64,000 nt of DNA, taken from Tenodera sinensis. Its lineage: Eukaryota > Arthropoda > Insecta > Mantodea > Mantidae. The notes under the pieces were generated by a model. The model was not told the origin of the DNA. It was given only the letters and a program-made list of their open reading frames with translations, and searched no databases. This document shows, one piece after another, positions 10,751 to 21,810 of the stretch. The DNA lies in contig CM060961.1 of the NCBI GenBank assembly GCA_030765045.1, positions 141,364,538 to 141,428,537 on the forward strand, written 5' to 3'. Position numbers and translations under genes: made by a program. Positions within the stretch are counted from its first letter, which is position 1. Every line of letters begins with the position of its first letter.

Positions 10751-11231
10751 AAAATATCTTGGATTGCACTTAGATGAACATCTAACATGGAAACACCACA
10801 TTAAAACAAAAACAAAAAGAAGCACAACTAAAATTCCCACAGTTATATTGGATGCTGAACAAACAATCTCATCTGTCTCTCTACAACAAAATATTAATAT
10901 ATAAGATCATCATTAGACCTTATGGACTTATGGTATTGAACTTTGGGGAAATGCCAGTAAATCCAATATTAACATGCTACAAAGATTTGAATCCAAAACT
11001 CTTCCTTGTCTGGCAAAAGCAACATGGTATGTGTCCAACACCACGCTGCATAACAATCTACACATTCCAACAATAAAAGAAGAAATTGCATCCCATAGTC
11101 TTCAATATCAGCAGTGCTTAAGTAACCATCCAAACGTCCTTGCCATCAATCTACTAGACAATAGTACTGTGGTTGACCGTCTACAGCACTGTAACATTTT
11201 GGACCTACCATTTCGATTTAGCTACCTGTAG
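10751..11231 (+). pseudogene. Jockey-type LINE fragment (end of RT and downstream region)
   Basis: Reading begins KYLGLHLDEHLTWKHHIKTK, the segment just after the RT palm in Jockey elements, and continues in another frame with RPYGLMVLNFGEM / GIELWGNASKSN, LQRFESKTLPCLAKATWYVS, then IPTIKEEIASHSLQYQQ. Frame changes and stops near 10900 show decay. The 5' RT motifs and endonuclease are absent. This family differs from the RNase H-bearing LINE at 13117-14868. Confidence 0.8.
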
Positions 11232-11664
11232 GTTCCAGTCCTTGTAATACGTTTACTGAATGTTCTGATAAGAATAGGTTGTAAATTTGCAGTCAATGTA
11301 ATTAAAAAAAAACTTATTGATCCCTTAGCTATTTCACTTGTCATTTTTTTCATAGTTATTCTTGAATTCACACTTCTCTTCAGTTCCTTCCAACTATCCA
11401 CTGTTATCCCCCATCTTTGCTCCTCTGAATTTCCAGTTTTAATGTATCCATTTCTTTGTTTCCCCAATCGTATTTCATCCACTCTTGTCTGAATCTCTTT
11501 GCTAGTCCTTTATCTCTTACTAAAGCTGTTTCGTTTATCTGCTCATTAGTTGCCATGTCACTTAGCTCCCTTTTCTCCTCAGCCATGGAGGCTTCCTTCA
11601 CGTATGTCCGGTCACCTCCACTGCTAGATCTGTACTCCCCATATCTTATATGAGCACATAACAT
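11222..11664 (-). other. Two overlapping short ORFs, not recognised
   Basis: Frames at 11404-11664 (MLCAHIRYGEYRSSSGG...) and 11222-11482 are highly charged and could be a frameshifted fragment of one coding region. Neither is recognised, and no splice sites or transposon ends frame them. Confidence 0.2.
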
Positions 11665-11669
11665 GTCAG

Positions 11670-13110
11670 TGCTTGTGTCAATTTAAACTAGCGTGAAAGA
11701 ACAAAAATGAAATATAAATTAACCCTAATAGAGATTATCTATAATGTTCAGAATTTAAAAGTACTTGCTACATTGTAAATCTGATTTAAGGTGCACTGAT
11801 ATTTGAAGTGGGCAGTTAATGTGTTTGGGTTTGTCTCAGTTGCATTGGTTCTTTAGTGCTGCAGCACAAATTCTTAGAGCAGTGAGATCTCTTTTACCAT
11901 ACTCGGCGCCAAATAAGAAGGGGATTGACATTTGCTACCCACGTGGTGGAAGGGTCTAAATGAACAGGAGGGGATAGACGGGTCATGGCAATCGTCATGG
12001 CAACAAAAAGAACAACCAATTAGAGCAAAGATGTTTCCATAGCAACGCTAAATGCTAAACCAGTGTTGTTGATATTTAACACGTGATTAGCCTGTGCCTG
12101 ACCTGCAATCCAGCAGTAACATAAACTGTACGTCTTATCTTATTTTCCCTGCAAAATATACAATGTCTCCATCCAACTGCAGCTTACAGTGTGTGTATCA
12201 GAGATTGTCTGTGTGCTGACAAATTCGTTTGCATCATTCTGTTTATTGGAGTTATTTGCCTTGTATTTACGTGTGTCTCAATCTGTATATATGTACATAT
12301 GTTGTGAGCATTTACAGCTGTATCACTCTTTTAATGAATAATTTTGTCAAAAAATATTGACAAGGGCCGCATAGCCAAACGAAAAACTTTACATACTTGG
12401 GAAGTGAATGAAATTGTGTTTGGTAAGGTACATATCTGAAAGGATTATGCAGTCGATGGTGTTGCTGAAGAACATGGCTGCAAAATTGTATGATATCGCC
12501 CTTTCCTAGTGTACTCCGATTTAATTAATTTGGGCGGAAGTAAAGGGTTACATTGTGCGAAACAAAGATTTCACTGTGTGCTCTGTAATAAAGCTACATC
12601 AATAAAAAGTTGAAAACTGTGAACAAGAGCATAATAACTGCAACATAGGAAAATGGAGTCTTAGAAGCAAGGATAGAACAGTTTGTCATTTCCGTGGATA
12701 ATTCCAGCAAATATAGCAATAATGCAAGCGGTTCAGATATAAGCAGCATTTCCTGTTACAATATTTCACAGGTATGTTTCTTTTGTTAACATTAATCTTC
12801 ACAGTGATATAATACTTCCATATTCCATCCTTTGCATGTAGATGAACTATTTTACTATTGTTTTCGAATACGAATATAAATTATACCTGCTCTACATTCC
12901 AAATGCAATCCAACCATTTTCTTACACATAATGCTACGCACTCTCCACATGGCGCGATAAGCTGCAATGTCACCTCTCTTTCACTGCCAACTGCTCTTTC
13001 ACAGCAACCTTTCTTGTTTGGCACCGATAATACTCACACACCTTATCTTGAGCCCTGGAATCTGGTGCCACAAACAATTTAGTCAAGAAGGCCTGTGTTT
13101 TGCCAAAGTA
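11670..13110. other. Non-coding stretch with an RFX X-box-like site
   Basis: Mostly AT-rich, with a slightly GC-richer island at about 11890-12130. GTTTCCATAGCAAC at 12033-12046 fits the RFX X-box consensus exactly, and CCAAT lies about 15 bp upstream. No exon is recognised downstream before the LINE at 13117. Confidence 0.45.
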
Positions 13111-14852
13111 ATAATTGTGCTGTTCTGAGCACAACATTCTTTAACATATATATAAATGACCTTCCATCAATAATAAAAACTTTAGAAACCAAAATTGCTT
13201 TATTTGCTGACGATGTAGTCATTTGGACTTCAGGCTCTCCAAAAAAAACCGAATTAATTAAAGACAGAATAGAAACAGCCCTAAACAAAGTACATGAATG
13301 CAGCTCCAAAAACCTCATGACTATCAATGAGGAAAAAACAAATTATGAATTATTTACACTAAAATACAAACCAGTTAATATTAACATAAATTATAATGGT
13401 AAACCACTCAAAGCAGTTGATGATGCCAAATACTTAGGCATCACTTTCAACAGAAAGCTAAGTTGGAAAAAACATATAACAAACATCTCAGAAAAGGTTG
13501 AAAAGAAACTGCAAATCCTGAAAAGGTTAGCTGGTGCTAAATGGGGCTGCTCAAGCAGAGTCCTTAACACAACATACAAAATGTATGTTAAACCAAACCT
13601 CTTGTACTGTTCTGAAGCTTTAATAACGGCAGCAAATGCTAACATCAATAAATTTGAACAAATACAAAATCAGGCTCTTCGCCTAATCACTGGAGCAGTT
13701 AAATCCACACCTATTGATGCCATGCTTGCCTTAACACGGACCCCATCATTAACAACAAAAATGGAAGAACAAGCATTGCTCCAACACGAGAAAATGTTAC
13801 GACTGCCAAACTCTAAATGGACAGAAGAGAACCTCCCCCCTTCAATCCTTAAAACTCATAATAGTTTCCTAGAAAAGGTAACACAGATTAAATCCAAATT
13901 GAACATTCCTAACACCAGAGAAAATCTACTTATAAGAGAAAATCCATTGGAATTATTGCAACCTACCTTCAATTTGGAATTAATAGAGGAAATAAGTAAA
14001 TCAGACACACCAAAAGAAATACAAAAACTTCTAGCTCTGGAAACAATCAATACTAGGTATCCCACAGAAGAATGGCTGCACATATATACTGATGGATCCT
14101 CCAAGGAAAACCTTACTGGAGCTGGAGTTACATGTTCACATTTTTCCTTTTATCATTCTGTTGGCAGAGACACAACAAATTATGATGGAGAAATAGAGGC
14201 TATATACATTGCTCTCCGACAATTATTAAATCTTCCCTTAAATAAATTTAACAAGGCAGTAATTCTTTCGGATTCTAAAGCTGCAATTCAGGGAATATGT
14301 TCAAATACTGCAAAGAAGTCAACAAAAATTAGAGAATGCTACAAAATGTTAACACAACTCCAAAAAGTTAATAAGACTGTTCATCTCCAATGGATTCCAG
14401 CACACTGTGGAGTCATGGGGAATGAAGCTGCAGAGTCACTTGCAAAGAAAGGCACAACAATAAAACAAAAGTCTAAATTCAGTTTCTCATATTCCTCAAT
14501 AAAACGCTTGATCGTTAAAGAATTTTCTCATTCATACCTACAAGAAATAGAAACAAATGCCAAAGATAAAAAATGGATTACACTACTTTCCAACCCAGAT
14601 ATAATCCCCCAGAGACCACGGAAAACAGCGGTTGCAGCCTTCCGACTATTGACAAATCACGACTGCTTAGCAAGTCATCTCTACAGAATAGGTATCTCAG
14701 CCTCACCAATATGTGTCCTGTGTAACGATCCAGCAGAAATGAATGAAGACCACTTGAAGACCTGTGAAGCATTAAGATCAGAAGAAACTACAGTTCAAAA
14801 GTATTGGAAAGCACGAATGCTAATGGCTTCATTGCCAGATGCAAGGCACTAG
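13095..14852 (+). CDS. LINE RT C-terminal part plus RNase H, open over 585 codons
   Basis: The frame is open throughout. It begins at the end of RT motif B' (AVLSTTFFNIYINDLPSI), contains the catalytic loop ALFADDVVIW (F/Y-A-D-D), then the thumb region, then RNase H with its acidic residues in IYTDGSS, YDGEIEAIYIAL and VILSDSKAAI and the C-terminal WIPAHCGVMGNEAAESLAKK. A Cys/His cluster follows (CVLCNDPAEMNEDHLKTC). Endonuclease and the RT fingers are missing, so it cannot retrotranspose. The first dozen or so residues come from flanking DNA, so the listed start is not a natural one. The lack of stops suggests a recent insertion. RNase H in an APE-type LINE points to the I group. Confidence 0.88.
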   Translation: MFCQSNNCAVLSTTFFNIYINDLPSIIKTLETKIALFADDVVIWTSGSPKKTELIKDRIETALNKVHECSSKNLMTINEEKTNYELFTLKYKPVNININYNGKPLKAVDDAKYLGITFNRKLSWKKHITNISEKVEKKLQILKRLAGAKWGCSSRVLNTTYKMYVKPNLLYCSEALITAANANINKFEQIQNQALRLITGAVKSTPIDAMLALTRTPSLTTKMEEQALLQHEKMLRLPNSKWTEENLPPSILKTHNSFLEKVTQIKSKLNIPNTRENLLIRENPLELLQPTFNLELIEEISKSDTPKEIQKLLALETINTRYPTEEWLHIYTDGSSKENLTGAGVTCSHFSFYHSVGRDTTNYDGEIEAIYIALRQLLNLPLNKFNKAVILSDSKAAIQGICSNTAKKSTKIRECYKMLTQLQKVNKTVHLQWIPAHCGVMGNEAAESLAKKGTTIKQKSKFSFSYSSIKRLIVKEFSHSYLQEIETNAKDKKWITLLSNPDIIPQRPRKTAVAAFRLLTNHDCLASHLYRIGISASPICVLCNDPAEMNEDHLKTCEALRSEETTVQKYWKARMLMASLPDARH

Positions 14853-14868
14853 AAAACAACAACAACAT
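13117..14868 (+). mobile_element. 5'-truncated I-type LINE copy with RNase H
   Basis: This is the 3' 1.75 kb of the same family as the full-length copy at 20050-24250 (minus). It starts in the middle of RT and ends GATGCAAGGCACTAG plus (AAC)n. ATAATTG occurs at both junctions (about 13111 and 14867), a candidate short target duplication, overlapping microhomology with the LINE at the 5' side. Confidence 0.88.
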
Positions 14869-14869
14869 A

Positions 14870-15660
14870 ATTGAGCACTGTTGTCCATACTCCAGTTTCA
14901 GTTTGTCCATTTCAGTGTATCACGTTAGGTCATTTATACCATTATTATACCAGTTTAATTCTGTTTTTAACCAACTCAAACCATAATTTTTGGTACTAAA
15001 TCCTTGAAGCAGATCCGCCATCAACACTACGAACTCCTGTAAATGGTGAAAGAATCAGCTATGAGCTTCTTACTTCACTGTTGGATAACCTGGAAAATAC
15101 AATTACAGAAGCTCAGCTCATACCCTTCTATAATATAACTTAAAATACTACTGCATGATAAATCCTGTTGCTGTGTTTGATAACAATACCATCTGAGAAC
15201 TCAAGATAAAATGTGTGAGTAGTATTTTTCTCAGACTCATGATATAGGGAAGGTGATTATGGAATAAATTTGTCTCACATTCTAATTTAGCTGTTTTTAA
15301 TTTACTTAAAATCCCATATTTATCTGTTCTTATGATAACGAAAATATTGATTCTAGGTTGTAATATGTTTTAGACATATTGACAAATGAAACAATGCATT
15401 GATGATACTTTGCCTCAATATTGAGAAAACTCCGATGGGTGCAGAGAATTTTCCTTATAAATTATTTACAACCATTCTTAGTTATTATTTTTCTATGGTC
15501 ATAAACTTTTTCATCGAAAAGGTAAATTTGTTTCTTATTGACACTTTAGTTAACATTGGCCATCTAGAGTCAAAATTTTGGTTATTTTAATATTTTTTCT
15601 CATTGTGCTGGGCATATGTGCAGAGTGAAATATATGAATATAATTATTAACAAATTAGGA
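14870..15660. other. Non-coding stretch, nothing recognised
   Basis: AT-rich sequence between a LINE end and the nested stack. No coding, RNA or repeat feature was recognised. Confidence 0.5.
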
Positions 15661-15889
15661 AACATGATAATTAACATTAGCTCATCTCCTTAGCCTGGTA
15701 GTAACACTGCTGCTTACCAAGCAGGGCACCCAGGTTCGATTTCCACTACCGGTGTGGGGATTTTCTCCCATTGGGAGACCTGGTCCAGGGTGCACTCAGC
15801 CTCACTAGGTCCCTGAATGGCCAATTGAGGAGCTATTTGATTGAAAAATGGTGGCCCCTGCATAGCCGACTATCAAAAAGACTCCATAG

Positions 15890-16440
15890 TGTCACCGCGC
15901 CCGCCGCATCTAATTGCCGACAACAGCAGTGTCACCCATCGCATTATTGTCGGTGCTACCGCAAAGGAGCCAAAGGAAAGAGACAGAGAATGGCCGCATT
16001 GTTGGGGTGCTTGCCAAAAGAGAGAAAAGGATAGAGACTTCGAGAATCTTCTGCTTTGTATTTCACCGCAATAACTGAACTTTCCAGAATAGTGCCTGGG
16101 AGATATAAATAGCGGTAAAGTGTGACAGAAGAGTCAGTCCAGACAGTCAGACGTATGTGAAGCGTTGAGTAGTCGTGCCGACGGACAGGACAGATGTATG
16201 TGAAGCGTTGAGTAGTCGTGCCGACGGAAAGAAGAGACGTATGCAAAGCGTTGAGGAGTCGTGCCGACGGAGAAGGGACAGTTCTTTGTGTTACGAGTTC
16301 GGAGCCGTGCTGTTGGAGATTCGGAAAAGAATTTCTTGCTGTTGCAACGAGTGTACAAAGTTACTGTTTACGGAAATAAAAGTGTTTCTTTATCTCGACT
16401 ACATCTGTCTCCTTTACTTTACACCCGCACCAAAGTCAAA
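15890..16440 (+). mobile_element. Solo LTR of a gypsy-type element, 551 bp
   Basis: ATAG at 15886-15889 and 16441-16444 flanks it. It starts TGTCACC and aligns with the LTR at 58879-59237 (TATAAATAGCGG promoter box, GGAAATAAAAGTG polyadenylation-type signal). Its last bases read GTCAAA where the other copy has GTCACA. It carries a three-copy 43-bp tandem repeat (16150-16278) absent from the other LTR. Confidence 0.85.
16150..16278. repeat. 43-bp tandem repeat, three copies, inside the LTR
   Basis: Units at 16150-16192, 16193-16235 and 16236-16278 share TATGTGAAGCGTTGAGTAGT and CGTGCCGACGGA with few differences. They lie between the TATA-like box (near 16104) and the AATAAA (about 16375), i.e. 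in the expected transcribed leader of the LTR. Confidence 0.93.
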
Positions 16441-16730
16441 ATAGTCTGCTGGGAGGGACCGGGCTGCTGTCCACATCTCACCTCCAGCACTGCACCTAAC
16501 TCATGATGCCTGTGGTGGGCAGAGGTGGGGATGCAGCAGTCAGGTGGTAGTTCTTGTCCTGGATGGACTTTGGTGCTAGGAGTTATGTTATGATTAGGGC
16601 TTGGAAGTTCATGCCCTAAAAAACACTAAAATATGCATGCAATTATGCTCTTAAAAACTTGAAAATATGCCAAGAAATATGCACTATTGAATTAAAACGA
16701 TTAATGTCCCTTTGCAGTAGACAAGACGAG

Positions 16731-17604
16731 TTAGTATAAATAATAAATAAAGTTACCGTGTTCTTTAGAGGTTGAAGCAGAAGTGGTTCCACTGCTAGTA
16801 TTAATTGCTAAATTGCATTTCACAACCAACACTTTGCACAAATTTTCAACAGTAAAACGTCGTCTATTGTCTGGCAAAACACTTTTGTAATGTGAAAAAC
16901 TTCTCTCCTCGTCACAAGATGTTATCGGGGCATATTTAAATGATGTTAACTGCTTTACAGAGAGAGTCAAGTCTCTTGGTGTGACAAATGGTTTTCTTTC
17001 AAGGATGTCTCGAATATCGCACCCAGAATTTATATGTTTATAACCAGAATTTTTTGAAATTACATAGTTCACCTTTTCTTTCACTTTTTGTCCTATGCTG
17101 CCAGAAACCGAACTTAGATCACATATTGTTTTTTCAAAGACAGTAAGTGATTCATGCAAAGGAGATCCTACAGCTTCCAATGCCGTTATGGCTGTTGGTA
17201 AGAAAGAAAAATGGGCAGATATGAAACTAAGATGCTCTTTTAACCCAGTGCCTGACAGAATATTTTGCATGGTATCTATTGATGCAGCATCTTTCGAGTC
17301 CAATGAATTAACAACCTCTTCGGCTATTTCTATATGCTCAGTATAATATAAAACTGCATCGATCCATGTTCCCCATCGAGTTAACACCGGTGCAGGAGGA
17401 AGTCGTATATTAGGTGCCTCTTGATCTAAACAACTTAACTCTTTTAGGAGATTTAACAAAAATTCTCTTTGTACTGGACACAAATCTATCTACCAACAGG
17501 AAAGAATCACGTATTGTCTCAGAAATGCAATGAAGACCGTGTGCCAAACAAGTTATATGAATTAAGTTAGGAAAAATACCTTTCAGAGTTTGTCCTGATT
17601 TTAC
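16731..17604 (-). pseudogene. hAT transposase, C-terminal part
   Basis: Two overlapping frames cover the region (the 74-codon frame reaching up from 17410, and 16731-17483), with a frameshift near 17480. Visible segments are VKSGQTLKGIFPNLIHITCL...HGLHCISE, LPPAPVLTRWGTWIDA, and the C-terminal dimerisation signature CDEERSFSHYKSVL and RRRFTVENLCKVLVVKCN. This is the hAT dimerisation motif (ERxFS...N-L...N). The protein continues across the solo LTR at 17609-18255 into the part at 18260-18846. Confidence 0.85.
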
Positions 17605-17608
17605 CATA

Positions 17609-18255
17609 TGAGACAGAATATTGGAAGACCCCAAAAGAAAATCGTTTATGTGAATATTTGTTAAGAGTGTAATTTGTTTTTTGATGTTGGTATGAGATGG
17701 TTAAATGACGAAAACGTGTTAATAATGTTCATTGTTACGAACAACTAAGTTTGTTTAAAGACGTCATAAATATTTCCATATTTAATTTTAATATACATGT
17801 ATAAATATTAGAATTATATGTGTTCAGTCTTGATAGCGAAGGGAGAATGGTTAGGGATCACTTCCCTAACAAGAAGGAACTATTTGATGGACGCATACGT
17901 GGATGTATACGAGAAAGGTAGTGTTACGTGAGGTGATGCCATAATCCTTTCACTAGCGTGTATATATTCAAGGTGTAAGGATGTGTTGAGGTAACGTGTG
18001 AACATTATAGAACGTTTATCAGACTTTCATCAAGCATTAGTTCCACTAAATGAAAAAGTGGAAAGGTTTTAAATCATTTAAAACGGTGCTAGGAGGATTT
18101 ATTTTAATGTAAAATATAGAAAAAGTGTTAATAAAATAATACATTGGTGAAGAAACATCGTGTGATTTTTCATTCCATTCGTTACCACGACCCGAGATCA
18201 CAAAGATTTCAAAGGCTCAAAGACCCAACGAAGCTTAATTATAAAAACAGCACCA
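17609..18255 (+). mobile_element. Solo LTR A (647 bp) inside the hAT transposase
   Basis: CATA at 17605-17608 and 18256-18259 flanks a TG...CA sequence. It has a TATATA-type box (about 17962) and AATAAA (about 18132) in plausible LTR order. It aligns in inverted orientation with 19131-19769. It interrupts the hAT reading frame right after GPYM. No internal retroelement sequence remains, so LTR-LTR recombination probably produced it. Confidence 0.8.
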
Positions 18256-18259
18256 CATA

Positions 18260-18846
18260 TAAGGACCTGTATCAGTAACAAATAAAAGTAACCGGGCGTA
18301 TTTAATTCCACATGGCCATAGTAATTTCAAAGTGTCCATCACAAACTGGGTCAAATTTACATTGTCAGTGGCCGACAATTCGCACACATTAAGAAGATAA
18401 GCTGTAGTCTTTTGTTCATTATTTAAAGCACCCACGATTACATTAGCAATAAAATCAGGGGTTTCATCAACAGACAACCACACAAACTGATCCACTAATT
18501 CATTTTCTATATTTGACATTATGTTATTGTAACAATGTCCTTCATAAGTCTTACACAGTGTACTTTCTTCAGGCACATGTTGTCGAGTGTACTCGGCAAG
18601 AAAGTTTTTAAATATCAGATTATTAATTTTCAACAAGGGAATATCAGCAGCTAAAAATACTTGGCACAAGTCATAGGAAAATTCAGTAACCTTACTTCCT
18701 AAACACTCTACTAGCTGTTTTTGAACAGGTTCTTTGTTTGCAAGTTTTCTGATTAAATTCTCCTTATGTTTTGCTGTGTTTATGTGCTGAACTATTTGAA
18801 ATCTTTTCTCACTCCCTACATTTTTCTCACACGCTCCACAAAACAT
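18260..18846 (-). pseudogene. hAT transposase, N-terminal part
   Basis: The frame starts MFCGACEKNVGSEKRF..IVQHINTAKHKENL, a Cys2-His2-type (BED-like) zinc finger, and continues through VWLSVDETPDFIANVIVGAL, where the DE-T-D segment matches the first catalytic region. It breaks at DTGPYM, where the solo LTR sits; the C-terminal part resumes beyond it with VKSGQTL. A homologous protein is at 47707-49040. Confidence 0.82.
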
Positions 18847-19130
18847 TGCCCTATTATCTGTAGATAATAAATCACCCGAAAACTCGTTCTGTAAATTAAT
18901 TAATTAATCTAACACTCGAAGTTTGTTTTATTTTCGACATTTGAAGAGCTTTTTAACATTTTATACTCCTAATTTAATTTGGTGGGAACCAGTTCACAAC
19001 ACTGTTACGTTTGAAGACCACGCAGAGGCAAGCGTTGCTATAATCATGCTGCTCAAAAAGTTCACCTGCGCTTTATCTTTGCTACTATAAACCTAGATAA
19101 CGCACTGATTATTTTCTACGAACATATAAT

Positions 19131-19769
19131 TGGTGCTGTTTTTGCTATTATTATTACGGAATGTGCTGTGCTATGAGACTCGTTTTCTATCTAGGTCGTG
19201 GTAACGGATGGAATGAAAAATCACACGATGTTTCTTCACCACAATGTATTTTATTAACACTTCATCGATACTTTACATTAAATAATTCCTCTCAGCACCA
19301 TTCTAAATGCTTAAAAACCTTTCCACTTTTTCACTTAGTGGAACTTATGCTTGATGAAAGTTTGGTGAAAGTTCCATGTTCACACTACTTAAATATGTCT
19401 TTTCAGCTCGAACATACACACGCGAGTGAACAGTTTTTGGCGTCGTTTGACGCGACACCGCCTTTTTCATATTCATCCGCGTATGCGTCCATCAAATAGT
19501 TCTTTCTCGTTAGGGAAGCGATCCTTTATCATCCTCCCCTACTTTTATTATGGAACACATATAATTCTAATATTTATACATATATATTAAAATCACATAT
19601 GGAAAGATTTATGACGTCTTTGGGCAAACTTAGTTGTTCGTAACAATGAACCTTATCAACATGTTTTCGTCTTTTAACTGTCTCATACCAACATCAAAAA
19701 ACGAATTACACTTTTAACAAACATTCACATGAACGATTTTCTTTTGGGGTCTTCCAATATTCTGTCTCA
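19131..19769 (-). mobile_element. Solo LTR B (639 bp), inverted relative to A
   Basis: TAAT at 19127-19130 and 19770-19773 flanks it. On the minus strand it begins TGAGACAGAATATTGGAAG and ends GCACCA, as LTR A does. A and B differ at many positions, so they are independent insertions of one family and not a recent duplication. The 112-codon plus-strand frame across it is not a gene. Confidence 0.8.
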
Positions 19770-20064
19770 TAATGAAAGGGTGGAAACGGGATTCACTGCA
19801 TGACAACATGACTCATCATTAGTTCTCGCCACCTCGCAAGTTGCATCATCATGTGCAGTGCTACCAATGTGAAAAATATTATACAGATGGAAAACAATAA
19901 TAAAAAACCATAAAAATCATTAAAATATACAATATAGGGGCTATAATATTGAAATAATATGCATTTATAAAAAATCAAGAAAATATGCAGTTATATGCAA
20001 CATAAAATCATGTCCAAATAACTCAAAATTCCATAATTTGTGCACATAATGTTGTTGTTGTTTT

Positions 20065-21746
20065 CTAGTGCCTTGCATCTGGCAATGAAGCCATTAGCAT
20101 TCGTGCTTTCCAATACTTTTGAATTGTAGTTTCTTCTGATCTTAATGCTTCACAGGTCTTCAAGTGGTCTTCGTTCATTTCTGCTGGATCGTTACACAGG
20201 GCACATATTGGTGAGGCTAAGATACCTATTCTGTAGAGATGACTTGCTAAGCAGTCGTGATTTGTCAATAGTCAGAAGGCTGCAACCGCTGTTTTCCTTG
20301 GTCTCTGGGGGATTATATCTGGGTTGGAAAGTAGTGTAATCCATTTTTTATCTTTGGCATTTGTTTCTATTTCTTGTAGGTATGAATGAGAAAATTTTTT
20401 ATTGATCAAGCGTTTTATTGAGGAATATGAGAAACTGAATTTAGACTTTTGTTTTATTGTTGTGCCTTTCTTTGCAAGTGAGTCTGCAGCTTCGTTCCCC
20501 ATGACTCCACAGTGTGCTGGAATCCATTGGAGTCTTATTAACTTTTTGGAGTTGTGTTAACATTTTGTAGTATTCTCTAATTTTTGTTGACTTCTTTGTA
20601 GTATTTGAACATATTCCCTGAATTGCAGCTTTAGAATCCGAAAGAATTACTGCCTTGTTAAATTTATTTAAGGGAAGATTTAATAATTGTCGGAGAGCAA
20701 TGTGTATAGCCTCTATTTCTCCATCATAATTTGTTGTGTCTCTGCCAACAGAATGATAAAAGGAAAAATGTGAACACGTAACTCCAGCTCCAGTAAGGTT
20801 TTCCTTGGAGGATCCATCAGTATATATGTGCAGCCATTCTTCTGTGGGATACCTAGTATTGATTGTTTCCAGAGCTAGAAGTTTTTGTATTTCTTTTGGT
20901 GTGTCTGATTTACTTATTTCCTCTATTAATTCCAAACTGAAGGTAGGTTGCAATAATTCCAATGGATTTTCTCTTATAAGTAGATTTTCTCTGGTGTTAG
21001 GAATGTTCAATTTGGATTTAATCTGTGTTACCTTTTCTAGGAAACTACTATGAGTTTTAAGGATTGAAGGGGGGAGGTTCTCTTCTGTCCATTTAGAGTT
21101 TGGCAGTCGTAACATTTTCTCGTGTTGGAGCAATGCTTGTTCTTCTATTTTTGTTGTTATTGATGGGGTCCGTGTTAAGGCAAGCATGGCATCAATAGGT
21201 GTGGATTTAACTGCTCCAGTGATTAGGCGAAGAGCCTGATTTTGTATTTGTTCAAGTTTATTGATGTTAGCATTTGCTGCTGTTATTAAAGCTTCAGAAC
21301 AGTACAAGAGGCTTGGTTTAACATACATTTTGTATGTTGTGTTAAGGACTCTCCTTGAGCAGCCCCATTTAGCACCAGCTAATCTTTTCAGGATTTGCAG
21401 TTTCTTTTCAACCTTTTCTGAGATGTTTGTTATATGTTTTTTCCAACTTAGCTTTCTGTCGAAAGTGGTGCCTAAGTATTTGGCATCATCAACTGCTTTG
21501 AGTGGTTTACCATTATAATCTATGTTAATATTAACTGGTTTGTATTTTAGTGTAAATAATTCATAATTTGTTTTTTCCACATTGATAGTCAGGTTTTTGG
21601 AGCTGCATTCATGTACTTTGTTTAGGGCTGTTTCTATTGTCTTTAATTAATTCAGGTTTTTTTTGAGAGGCTGAAGTCCAAATGACTACATCGTCAGCAA
21701 ATAAAGCAATTTTGGTTTCTAAAGTTTTTATTATTGATGGAAGGTC

Positions 21747-21810
<64 letters not shown>

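Larger units (their letters stand above)
15678..16589 (+). mobile_element. tRNA-derived SINE (family 2), split by a solo LTR
   Basis: The head has box A-like AGCCTGGTAGTAAC and box B-like GGTTCGATTTCC, followed by the family body (GGGGATTTTCTCCCATTGGG, CAATTGAGGAGCTA), as in the copies at 42620-42927 and 61820-62135. The body stops at 15889 and resumes after the LTR at about 16445 (CACATCTCACCTCCAGCACTG) to its 3' end near 16589. Confidence 0.82.

Noticed and set aside
13095..13116. LINE coding start at 13095
   Set aside because: These codons are flanking DNA that happens to be in frame; LINE sequence starts at about 13117.
17609..19769. One long palindrome created by inverted duplication of hAT sequence
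   Set aside because: The arms end at separate 4-bp target duplications (CATA, TAAT), so they are two solo LTR insertions.
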